From positions 1 to 64,000 of the forward strand of contig JBEKMO010000001.1 of NCBI GenBank assembly GCA_050008465.1: 64,000 nucleotides of DNA. Reading direction: 5' to 3'. The notes under the pieces were generated by a model. That model saw nothing but the letters and a program-made list of their open reading frames with translations. It was not told the origin of the DNA and searched no databases. The translations under genes were made by a program, and so were the position numbers. Shown here piece by piece: positions 51,952 through 59,029 of this stretch (position 1 is the stretch's first letter; each line of letters starts with the position of its first letter). The stretch comes from Fen-330 sp050008465 (GTDB lineage Bacteria; Acidobacteriota; Terriglobia; Bryobacterales; Bryobacteraceae).

Positions 51952-53426
51952 TCCTGATCGTAGTAGCGGACCAGCACCTGGTCGTTCAACCGGTTTGGCT
52001 CGGCTGCCACCGCAGCCATGTCGCTGGGGAAATCGAAGAGTTGCGGCAGCGCGGGAATCGTAAGGAATCTCAGTCCCCGCGGCAGCGCCGCCGGCGGATG
52101 GTAGGGAGCCAGGCCCGCCAGCACGAATCCCCATTCCCCGAACGCTGGCACGTAGGCGTGATAGGGATGGACCTCCAGCCCTGCCTGTTTCAGGGTCTCG
52201 ACGATGCACCAGTAAGTCCGGCGGGCGAACAGCGGCGACGTGCTCTGCACGGCCGCAAGCCCGCGCGCCGTGAGGTGGCGCGCCAGCAGGCGATAGAACG
52301 CAGTGGTGTAGAGCTTGCCCAGCGAATAATTCGTAGGGTCCGGGAAATCGACCACGGCGAAATCATAAGAGCCCGTTTCCTGTTCCAGCCATGGGAAGGC
52401 ATCCGCGTTGATGATCTTGACGCGGGGGTTCTTGAGCGAGCCGCCGTTGAGCGGCGTGAGCAGCGGGTGCGTCGAGAACAGCCGCGTCATCTCCGGGTCC
52501 AGGTCCACCAGCGTGATGCTCTGCACGGAGGGGTACTTCAGGATTTCGCGCACCGCGAGGCCATCGCCTCCTCCCAGCACGAGCACGCGGCGCGCCCCCG
52601 GGACGGCGGCCAGGCCCGGATGCACCAGCGCCTCGTGGTAGCGGTATTCGTCGCGCGAGGAGAACTGCAAGTGCGAGCTCAGGAACAGGCGGATATCGTC
52701 TTTCCACTTGGTGAGGACGATCCGCTGGTAGTGCGTGTCGCGGGCGAAGATCACCTCGTCGGCGTAGATGTTGTTCTCGGCGGCGACGGTGATCTGGTTG
52801 GCGAAAACCATGCCGCAGCCCAGCGCCGCGAGCACCGCCACGCTGGCGGCGCGCAGTGTGGCGGTGCGCGCAACCTGGTCGGCGAAAAGGTACGTGGACC
52901 ACAGCGCCACCACCGCGTTGATGATGCCGAACAGCATCGCCGAGCGCACCAGGCCCAGCTTGGGAACCAGGATGATGGGGAACAGCAGTGAGGCCCCCAG
53001 CGCCCCCAGATAATCGAATGTGAGCACGTGCGCCACCAGGTCGCGGAACTGGAAGCGGTCCTTGAGGATGCGCATCAGCAGCGGGATTTCGAGGCCCACC
53101 AGGATGCCGATCACTATCACCAGCGCGTACAGTTCGAAGCGGAAGCCGTGCCCGTAAGCGAAGCCCAGGAACAGCAGCGCCGAGGAAAAGCCGCCGACCA
53201 GGCCTACCATCAGCTCGATGGCCACGAAGCGGGCCACCAACCCGCGGTTCAGGAACCGCGATAGCCAGCTTCCCACACCCATGGCGAACAGATAGCTGCC
53301 GATGATGGTCGAGAACTGGAGCACGCTGTCGCCGAGCAGATAAGACGCCAGCGTCCCGGCGATCAGCTCATAAATGAGCCCGCATGCGGCAATCAGGAAT
53401 ACGGAGAGAAACAGTACGGCGGACAA
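51930..53426 (-). CDS. Membrane-embedded spermidine synthase-like aminopropyltransferase
   Basis: 498 residues. Seven or so membrane helices (about 1-215, beginning FLIAACGLIYELIAGTLASY) are fused to a spermidine-synthase domain (about 225-470). Decarboxylated-AdoMet pocket motifs are VLVLGGGDGLAVREIL, ITLVDLDPEMTRLF, INADAFPW and VVDFPDPTNYSLGKLY, and HEALVHPGL is the substrate-side block. It is expected to transfer aminopropyl groups at the membrane using the product of the SpeD encoded 4 kb upstream. Start is a TTG with no Shine-Dalgarno, only 44 nt from the foreign block, so its native 5' signal may have been replaced. Confidence 0.88.
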   Translation of the reverse strand: MSAVLFLSVFLIAACGLIYELIAGTLASYLLGDSVLQFSTIIGSYLFAMGVGSWLSRFLNRGLVARFVAIELMVGLVGGFSSALLFLGFAYGHGFRFELYALVIVIGILVGLEIPLLMRILKDRFQFRDLVAHVLTFDYLGALGASLLFPIILVPKLGLVRSAMLFGIINAVVALWSTYLFADQVARTATLRAASVAVLAALGCGMVFANQITVAAENNIYADEVIFARDTHYQRIVLTKWKDDIRLFLSSHLQFSSRDEYRYHEALVHPGLAAVPGARRVLVLGGGDGLAVREILKYPSVQSITLVDLDPEMTRLFSTHPLLTPLNGGSLKNPRVKIINADAFPWLEQETGSYDFAVVDFPDPTNYSLGKLYTTAFYRLLARHLTARGLAAVQSTSPLFARRTYWCIVETLKQAGLEVHPYHAYVPAFGEWGFVLAGLAPYHPPAALPRGLRFLTIPALPQLFDFPSDMAAVAAEPNRLNDQVLVRYYDQEWSEITH

Positions 53427-53470
53427 GTTGACTAGTTTAGCGCGGCACCGAGCTGCGCGGCCGGGCGAGG

Positions 53471-54214
53471 TCAGGCTGGGAGGCGATAGAGATCAGACTG
53501 GCGAACCGCCGTGCGCATGCCAGCACGCTCCAACAACTTCGCGATCACCTCTTTCACCCAGGATTCGGCACGCGGGTCTACCAGAACGTCCTTGATGAGC
53601 ATGGAGACGTCGACTGGAACTCGCATGCCCGACGGCAGGTCGGGCAGCCTACTGGTGAGAGCGTTCCAGCCGCCATTCGCAGCTCCAGGTCTAAGGAGTA
53701 CCGAGAGGAGCAAACGCACCTCCCGTTCGTGGGCGAAGCTCCTGTCTTTGATCAAGCTGGGGTCGAACAGGTTCCGAAGCTCCCGGGGCGAGTACCGGTT
53801 CGAGTCGACGTAGGTGACTCTGCCGATCATCACCTGATCTGGTGTGCCAGCGAGTGCCTTCCTCAACCTCCCGATTGACGAGCCAATGGCAATCGCGTAA
53901 CCTGTCGGCGAGTAGAGTCTCCACATCGCCGCGGATTCGCCTTTGCTGGCGTGCCAACAGTTGACAAATATGCTTGAGCGCAGATGCTCGATTGTGTGGA
54001 TCATCCTCTCTCCGACTCCCGGTACTTCACGCCGGATGAGTTCCTTAGTTCCGCTCGTGAGACGTCCCTCCCGCGGGTCCTCCAGTTTGTCCAGACGCGA
54101 GAACCAGAGCACGCGCCGCTCCAAGAGGTCTGCGAACTTGAGGAAATCCATGTAGCGCCACACAGTGGTGCGGTCCGGTGGGGTCTTGAAAGTAGGGTGA
54201 GGTTCGTAAGGCAT
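53471..54214 (-). CDS. DUF2971-family protein
   Basis: 247 residues, no signal or membrane segment. The DUF2971 pattern is visible: VWRYMDFLKFADLLERRVLWF, SRLDKLEDPREG, FVNCWHASKGESAAMWRLYS and GYAIAIGSS, then VTYVDSN. This family is common near restriction, toxin-antitoxin and other mobile genes but has no established activity. It lies in the inserted block, 73 bp downstream of hepT. Confidence 0.75.
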   Translation of the reverse strand: MPYEPHPTFKTPPDRTTVWRYMDFLKFADLLERRVLWFSRLDKLEDPREGRLTSGTKELIRREVPGVGERMIHTIEHLRSSIFVNCWHASKGESAAMWRLYSPTGYAIAIGSSIGRLRKALAGTPDQVMIGRVTYVDSNRYSPRELRNLFDPSLIKDRSFAHEREVRLLLSVLLRPGAANGGWNALTSRLPDLPSGMRVPVDVSMLIKDVLVDPRAESWVKEVIAKLLERAGMRTAVRQSDLYRLPA

Positions 54215-54287
54215 CTGGGTCCGCCTGAACGCGGGTCTTTCCGCCGCACCATGTTCCGGCTTCGAGAATCACCGGCTGAAGCCAGGA

Positions 54288-54647
54288 CTACGTTCCGCCA
54301 GCAGGTGGGTCGAATTCAGCCCGTAGGATGAAAGCCACTTGATCCCGCAACTGGGGGGCCTGCTTGCTCGCCGCGAGCCACACCTCGGGCCAATCGATCC
54401 CAAAATATGCGTGGACCAGGATGTTCCGGAAGGCCACGATCTTCGGCCAGGGCACTTCCGGATGGCGCGCTTGGAGCTGATCGGAGACGCGGGCGGCCGC
54501 CTCTCCGACCACTGCGAGCTTCTGGACAACGGCGCTACGGATGAGTTCCGATTCCTCGAAGCTCGAGAACTCGATCCCGGCGATGAAGGCGCCAATGTGG
54601 TCTACCGCCTCGACGATATCGCGCAGGTACAGCTCTTCACGCCGCAT
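54288..54647 (-). CDS. hepT: HepT-like HEPN (DUF86) toxin
   Basis: 119 residues, all-helical. The HEPN ribonuclease motif is RNILVH (Arg74 to His79, Rx4H) within KIVAFRNILVHAYFGID, and YLRDIVEAVDHI opens the first helix. It is expected to be an RNase toxin neutralised by AMPylation from the partner nucleotidyltransferase encoded upstream, whose gene overlaps this one by 11 bp. Confidence 0.85.
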   Translation of the reverse strand: MRREELYLRDIVEAVDHIGAFIAGIEFSSFEESELIRSAVVQKLAVVGEAAARVSDQLQARHPEVPWPKIVAFRNILVHAYFGIDWPEVWLAASKQAPQLRDQVAFILRAEFDPPAGGT

Positions 54648-54954
54648 ACACAGACCGAGCCTCTTGAATGATGGATTCTCGAATCAATGGCTTCAGCGCC
54701 CGTTTCGAGACCAGGTCCACTTTGCGACCCAGCAATTCAGCGAGATCCAGCATCAGGCCGGCATGCTCCAGGAGGCCGATCTCGGCGTCCGGAAGAAATT
54801 CGACCAGAAGGTCGATGTCGCTGTCCGGGCGCATCTCTCCCCGCGCAGCCGATCCAAACACGGAGAGCTCGCGTACTAGGTAACGCCGGCAAAGCTCGGC
54901 GAGCTTCCGCTCGTCGATGGCCACCAGCCCGAACTGAATCATCTGCGTGCCCAT
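54637..54954 (-). CDS. mntA: MntA-like minimal nucleotidyltransferase antitoxin
   Basis: 105 residues with the polymerase-beta-fold signature GSx10DxD: Gly34-Ser35, then Asp46 and Asp48 in RPDSDIDLLVEF. GGAG lies about 9 nt before the ATG at 54954. MntA proteins AMPylate and silence HepT toxins. It is first in the pair, with an 11-bp overlap, the usual antitoxin-first arrangement for this type. Confidence 0.86.
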   Translation of the reverse strand: MGTQMIQFGLVAIDERKLAELCRRYLVRELSVFGSAARGEMRPDSDIDLLVEFLPDAEIGLLEHAGLMLDLAELLGRKVDLVSKRALKPLIRESIIQEARSVYAA

Positions 54955-55028
54955 ATCCGTTCACTCCATTATGCTCCGGGACGGGGCTACATGGCGCACC
55001 CGGGGGTGTACGGTGAAGGGATACGAAC

Positions 55029-55235
55029 GTGCGTACCAAGCTCAATAGCATCGGTAACCCGCGAGGCGTCCTCAAGCCGGTCGTCGAGAAGGGTCGCGCC
55101 GTGATCCGGCCGAATCGTTCGCGGCGTCAGGGCTGGGCGGCAGCCTCCGCGCCCACGGCGGAGAGCCGCGAGGATCGCATGCTGCTCGGGGAGAGGGTCA
55201 CGAACGCCTTCGACCGGGACGAGTGGACGTGGTGA
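55029..55235 (+). pseudogene. Degenerate MazE/AbrB-type antitoxin remnant
   Basis: A 68-codon frame from a GTG. It begins MRTKLNSIGNPRGV and ends with the MazE-like FDRDEWTW tail, with VIRPNRSRRQGWAA in between. Relative to full MazE proteins, the strand-linker part between GVLKP and KGRAVIRP (about 15-20 residues) is missing, so the swapped-hairpin DNA-binding fold is damaged. A mazF-like start (GTGGTGACCAGC) overlaps its end, but the toxin gene is cut off within a few codons by the DUF350 locus. The only rightward gene in this block. Confidence 0.55.
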
Positions 55236-55266
55236 CCAGCGTGCGCCGCCGCTCCGATCGAGAGGT

Positions 55267-55488
55267 TCACCCGTGCACGGCGGCGGCGATGATGACGCAC
55301 ATGCCGATCGACATCGCGCCGACCATGATCGCCAGGGCCACGTTCTTGTCCTCGACGATCTCCTTCCACAGGGCGTAAGGAGTCAGCTTGTCCACCAGGG
55401 CGAAGGTCCCGATGAAAATCAGGATACCGAGGACGGAATAAACCACCGCATTCAGCAGATAGTCGAAACGGAAATGGAATTCGTTCAT
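55267..55488 (-). CDS. DUF350 membrane protein
   Basis: 73 residues with two membrane segments (about 8-30 and 48-70): LNAVVYSVLGILIFIGTFAL and NVALAIMVGAMSIGMCVIIA, joined by a KLTPYALWKEIVEDKN loop. This is the DUF350 (YjfL-like) half-unit; family proteins often carry two. GGAGGAA lies 6 nt before the ATG at 55488. It is the last gene of the upstream half of the array. DUF350 proteins recur beside DUF4178, SpeD and spermidine synthase genes, which supports a shared membrane function; the activity is unknown. Confidence 0.85.
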   Translation of the reverse strand: MNEFHFRFDYLLNAVVYSVLGILIFIGTFALVDKLTPYALWKEIVEDKNVALAIMVGAMSIGMCVIIAAAVHG

Positions 55489-55489
55489 G

Positions 55490-55675
55490 CTATTTTCCTC
55501 CAACGTGGCGCGAATAGTAACCGTAGGACGAGCGGTACGCGCCGGGGTTGTCGCGCATCGACTTGGGGATGTTCTTGACCTCGTTCACGCTGAGAAAGCT
55601 CCAGCCGCGGTACTCGGCCAGCCCGCACAGCGAAAGCAGCAGCAAACCGTATCCGAGATAGAAGGGGTGTCTCAT
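55490..55675 (-). CDS. 61-residue membrane-anchored protein of the DUF4178/DUF350 array
   Basis: One N-terminal hydrophobic helix (FYLGYGLLLLSLCGLAEYRG), then a polar tail reading VKNIPKSMRDNPGAYRSSYG and ending HVGGK. The start overlaps the upstream DUF4178 stop by 4 bp and the stop lies 1 nt from the DUF350 start, so it is certainly part of the array. The positively charged, Tyr/Arg-rich tail faces one side of the membrane. I recall similar short tails next to these families, but function is unknown. Confidence 0.65.
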   Translation of the reverse strand: MRHPFYLGYGLLLLSLCGLAEYRGWSFLSVNEVKNIPKSMRDNPGAYRSSYGYYSRHVGGK

Positions 55676-56961
55676 CAGTCGCTCGACGGTGCGTAATCGC
55701 TCTCCGCCCAGCGCCGCGACTCGAAGGTGATCAGGCGGAAGGTCGTAAAGATGGGCGGGATGAGCAGCAGCAGCGCGGCGATCCAGAAGTAACTCATGGC
55801 GGGAACGTCCCGCCGCAACTGGATCGAGTATTTCATCGGGGCGGCAGTGGCATCCATCTCCGGCTCGACGAGTATGTAATAATGGCCCGCCGGCACCGTG
55901 GGGATAAGAACGTCGTCCGTGGGTCCGCCCTCGCTCCAGGAGCCGTCGCTGTCGCTCCCGAAATAGTAGCTGACTTCCCGGCCGAAATCCGAGGCCTCGC
56001 CGGTGTCGGTGTTCATCAGCGTGAAGTGGAAGTAGGCCCAGTTATTGGTCAGGTCGGTGCGGATCGCCAGTTCGACGTTGCAGGGCCGCCCCTTCAGCTC
56101 GAACGGCGAGGTGACGACATAAGGCTCGCCGGTGTTGCCGGGCGTGAACGAGTAGCTGCCCTGGAGGACCACGTGCTTGGCGGCAATGGCACTAGTGAAC
56201 TGGGCCATGACGAACAGAGCCACCAGCAGGATCAGGAAGATCAGCCAGACTTGCTTCGGGCCACCTTTGTAGGGCGAGGGCTGGTTCTCGAAGACGCCCA
56301 CCGGGCTAGGGGGTTTGTCGGGCAGCTTGAAGGCTTCCCAGACGCGCGCCCCGGGGATGTACTCGCCCAGCGACCAGGTGGTCTCCTCCGCCGTGGTCTC
56401 ACTCGACAGCATCCGCGGCGGCGACACGAAGTCCATCGCCGTCACCTTCTCGCCGACGCGCACCTGCCAGGGAAACTCGCCCAGCACGAACTTGGTCTCG
56501 GCCTCGGCGGTCTGAAAGTGCTTGTAGGTCTCGCCGAGGTACTTGGCCACCGGGCGCGCGCCCAGGGCCGATACCTCGGGCAGCGTGCGCAGCACCGTAA
56601 CGTCGTTCCAGTGGCCCTGGTACTCGGTGAGGTATCGGAAGCCCTTGTAGGGGTTGAACAGAAGGTACTCGGCCCAGGTGTAGACGGTGCCGTCCACCTC
56701 GATGCCGCGAACCTGGAAGCCGATTACCTCGTAAGCGACTCCGCCCACCTTGCCGCGCGTGCCCAGCGGAATCAGGGGCTGGAAGCGCTGCTGGGCCTCG
56801 AATTTCTGCAACACCTGGAGGTTCGGATCTTTGGCGTCCAGCACCGAGAGGCAGTTCGGGCAGACCACCGTGAGGGTGTGCGCCATGCCGTGGATGGTGA
56901 GCGGCGCGCCGCAACCGGGGCAGTTGAGCGCTTTGACCTGAGGGGGATGCGGAGCGCTCAT
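55675..56961 (-). CDS. DUF4178 zinc-ribbon membrane protein (long form)
   Basis: 428 residues. An N-terminal zinc ribbon (LNCPGCGAPL, VVCPNCLSVLDA) is followed by DUF4178 strands (LGTRGKVGGVAYEVIGFQVR, DVTVLRTLPEVSA). A membrane helix lies near 235-255 (VWLIFLILLVALFVMAQ), then a beta-sandwich extracytoplasmic part and a final helix near 390-410 (YFWIAALLLLIPPIFTTF). The start at 56961 follows the preceding stop by 2 nt, with GAGGGG inside that gene. DUF4178 proteins are tied to polyamine and stress-response arrays; biochemical role unknown. Confidence 0.86.
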   Translation of the reverse strand: MSAPHPPQVKALNCPGCGAPLTIHGMAHTLTVVCPNCLSVLDAKDPNLQVLQKFEAQQRFQPLIPLGTRGKVGGVAYEVIGFQVRGIEVDGTVYTWAEYLLFNPYKGFRYLTEYQGHWNDVTVLRTLPEVSALGARPVAKYLGETYKHFQTAEAETKFVLGEFPWQVRVGEKVTAMDFVSPPRMLSSETTAEETTWSLGEYIPGARVWEAFKLPDKPPSPVGVFENQPSPYKGGPKQVWLIFLILLVALFVMAQFTSAIAAKHVVLQGSYSFTPGNTGEPYVVTSPFELKGRPCNVELAIRTDLTNNWAYFHFTLMNTDTGEASDFGREVSYYFGSDSDGSWSEGGPTDDVLIPTVPAGHYYILVEPEMDATAAPMKYSIQLRRDVPAMSYFWIAALLLLIPPIFTTFRLITFESRRWAESDYAPSSD

Positions 56962-56963
56962 GA

Positions 56964-57593
56964 CTACCACCCCTCGAACTGGCGCAGGTTCTTCAGGCGC
57001 AGCGCGTCGAACTCGGCGGGCTCGCCGAGGAACAGCAGCGGCTCGGGATCACTGTAATCCAGCGTCGCGAAGCCGGCGCCGTGGGTTTCGAGGTCGGCGA
57101 ACAGCACCTCCTCTTTGTCCCAGTATTCGAAGGGCAGTTCGCCCTCCACCCCGCGGTAGTGCGCGCGAGTCAGGCAGGTGACCTCGTAAAGCGCGTTGTT
57201 CCAGCGAAACTCCTGGCCGCGCGAGAGGCTCTCGGAGGGCGGCAGGCCCTGCATCGGAACCAGGAAGGATACGGCGTACTGCAACTGGGCGTCGGAGAGC
57301 CAGCCGCTCACCCCGTCGCTGAACACCACGTGCCACTCGTTCCAGCCGCCCTGCTCGTATTCGTACAGGATGCGGCCGATGACCACGAACGGCCGGTTGT
57401 GGAAGATACCCTCGGTGGCGATCTGGATGGGCGACGCGTCCTCGGGCAGGTCGGCTACCGTGCCGACTTTCTCGAGGTTGACATCGCGGCGCACCAGGAT
57501 CGAGTGGCAAAACTCGCAGACGGTCTGGACGGCGCTAGACCAGCGGAAGCGGATCGGGGCGCCGCAGTTCGGGCAATTCGCGACTGTGCTCAT
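56964..57593 (-). CDS. DUF4178 zinc-ribbon protein (short form)
   Basis: 209 residues, soluble. Zinc ribbon VANCPNCGAPI and VCEFCHSILV at the N-terminus, then DUF4178 (FVVIGRILYEYEQGGWNEWHV, FSDGVSGWLSDAQ). It is paralogous to the next gene's N-terminal part, so the array has both soluble and membrane-bound DUF4178 forms. Its start overlaps the speD 3' end by 59 bp, a long but believable overlap given both proteins' conserved ends. Confidence 0.86.
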   Translation of the reverse strand: MSTVANCPNCGAPIRFRWSSAVQTVCEFCHSILVRRDVNLEKVGTVADLPEDASPIQIATEGIFHNRPFVVIGRILYEYEQGGWNEWHVVFSDGVSGWLSDAQLQYAVSFLVPMQGLPPSESLSRGQEFRWNNALYEVTCLTRAHYRGVEGELPFEYWDKEEVLFADLETHGAGFATLDYSDPEPLLFLGEPAEFDALRLKNLRQFEGW

Positions 57594-57939
57594 CGGTTTG
57601 GTATGGCCGCTCCAGCCGGCGGATGCGGACCGAACGGGCGGCGAACTCGCGTTCCAGGTACGCCGTGAAATCCCATTCGGGCCGCGTCTTGCAGCAGAAC
57701 AGATTCAGACACAAAGAACCGTATTCAGGAAAAGTATGGCAGGCCAGATGGGATTCGGCAAGCAGGCACAGCCCCGTAATCCCGCCGGTGGTGGGAAACT
57801 GATGCCAGATCGCCTCGCCCACCGGCCGCAAAGACAGCTCCTCGATCATGCGGGCGAAGAGTGCGCGCAGCTTCCCGAGGTCCGCCAGCGCGGCGGCGTC
57901 GCAGCCGTAGGCGTCCACCACCCACTCTTGGCCGCTCAT
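57535..57939 (-). CDS. speD: S-adenosylmethionine decarboxylase proenzyme
   Basis: 134 residues of the short bacterial class. The self-cleavage and catalytic region reads LLAESHLACHTFPEYG: Ser63 is the pyruvoyl-forming residue, His68 and Cys83 (FCCK) the catalytic pair, matching Thermotoga-type numbering. It makes decarboxylated AdoMet, the aminopropyl donor for spermidine synthase, here encoded about 4 kb downstream in the same direction. The start at 57939 is 4 nt after the SPFH stop; an upstream extension runs inside that gene. Confidence 0.9.
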   Translation of the reverse strand: MSGQEWVVDAYGCDAAALADLGKLRALFARMIEELSLRPVGEAIWHQFPTTGGITGLCLLAESHLACHTFPEYGSLCLNLFCCKTRPEWDFTAYLEREFAARSVRIRRLERPYQTDEHSRELPELRRPDPLPLV

Positions 57940-57943
57940 TTCA

Positions 57944-58966
57944 TTACTGGACAGCGCCGCACTCCGGGCAGAACTTCGCCGGCCGGGGAATGGGCTTGCC
58001 GCAGCCCATGCAGAACTTGGTTCCGGCAGCCGACGCGCCGCCAACAGGAGGCGGGGCCGCAGCGGCCGGAGCCGGCGCGGGAGGCGCGGGCGCCGGAGCC
58101 TGCGGCTGATTCATGGACTGCATCATCTGCTGCGCCATGGTGAGGCCGGCGCCCAGGCCCACCCCGATGCCCGCCACTCCGCCGCCGCCTTCGTTGGCCG
58201 CCGCGATCGGCATCGACTGGGCGACCTGGAACTGGGTGTAACGGTTCATGTCGCCGACCATGGTCATGCTGATGCGCTGGTCGAGTATTTTCTGAAGCTC
58301 GTCGGGCAGCGACAGGCTCTCCACCACAAAGGTATCCAGCGACAGGCCGAGGTCGTTGAAGATCGGCTGCAACTGCGACGTCATCCGCTGTGCCAGCTCG
58401 GTCTGGTTGGCGGCCATGTCCAGGAACGGGACGTTGCTCTGGCCAAACGTGTCGGCCATCCGGCCGATGATGGTGTTGCGGAGCTGGCCCTCGAGGTCCG
58501 CCACCTGGTAGATCTCGCGGGTGCCGCTCACCTTGGTGTAGAAGACCTTGGCGTCGCTGATGCGGTAGGCGTAGATGCCGTAAGCGCGCAGGCGAACCGC
58601 GCCGAATTCCTTGTCCCGAACCGTCACCGGCGTGGCCGTGCCCCAGCGCTGGTTGGTTTGCAGCCGTGTCGAGAAGAAGTACACGTCGGACTTGAACGGC
58701 GACTGGAACGCCTTGTCCCAGTTCTGCAAATAGGTGAGGATCGGCAGCGTGTGGGTGCCCAGCGTGTAAAGACCCGGGCCAAACACGTCGGCGACCCGGC
58801 CTTCGTTCACAAAAACGGCCAACTGCGACTCCCGGACAGTGAGTTTGCCGCCGTTCTGTATCTCCATGTCCTGCATGGGGAAGCGGTAGGCGAGGACGCC
58901 TTCCTCGGACTCGGTCCAGTGGATGACATCAATGAACTGCTTGGCAAGGAAATCACGAAGTCCCAT
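57944..58966 (-). CDS. SPFH-domain (YdjI/virion-core-like) protein with C-terminal zinc ribbon
   Basis: 340 residues. An SPFH/band-7-like core (about 20-240; LTVRESQLAVFVNEGRVADVF, GPGLYTLGTHTLPILT, YAYRISDAKVFYTKVSG) is followed by a low-complexity Ala/Pro linker (about 280-315) and a zinc ribbon (KFCMGCGKPIPRPAKFCPEC). There is no signal or membrane helix. These proteins form membrane-associated oligomers. First gene of the array; translation of speD starts 4 nt after its stop. The 63 bp upstream to mtaB probably hold the promoter. Confidence 0.87.
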   Translation of the reverse strand: MGLRDFLAKQFIDVIHWTESEEGVLAYRFPMQDMEIQNGGKLTVRESQLAVFVNEGRVADVFGPGLYTLGTHTLPILTYLQNWDKAFQSPFKSDVYFFSTRLQTNQRWGTATPVTVRDKEFGAVRLRAYGIYAYRISDAKVFYTKVSGTREIYQVADLEGQLRNTIIGRMADTFGQSNVPFLDMAANQTELAQRMTSQLQPIFNDLGLSLDTFVVESLSLPDELQKILDQRISMTMVGDMNRYTQFQVAQSMPIAAANEGGGGVAGIGVGLGAGLTMAQQMMQSMNQPQAPAPAPPAPAPAAAAPPPVGGASAAGTKFCMGCGKPIPRPAKFCPECGAVQ

Positions 58967-59029
58967 TCATTCCTCCGACTCTGTGCAATTCTACTCCAAA
59001 AAGGGATACGAGTGCTGGGGCGGCGGAGT

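Larger units (their letters stand above)
53427..55266. mobile_element. Foreign toxin-antitoxin/DUF2971 block splitting the polyamine array
   Basis: 1.84 kb between the spermidine synthase and DUF350 genes. It holds a DUF2971 protein, a HepT-MntA pair and a decayed mazE on the opposite strand. None belongs to the polyamine families on either side, and composition appears a little lower in GC (not computed). No integrase or clear repeat marks the ends, so boundaries are the neighbouring genes' limits. Confidence 0.5.
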
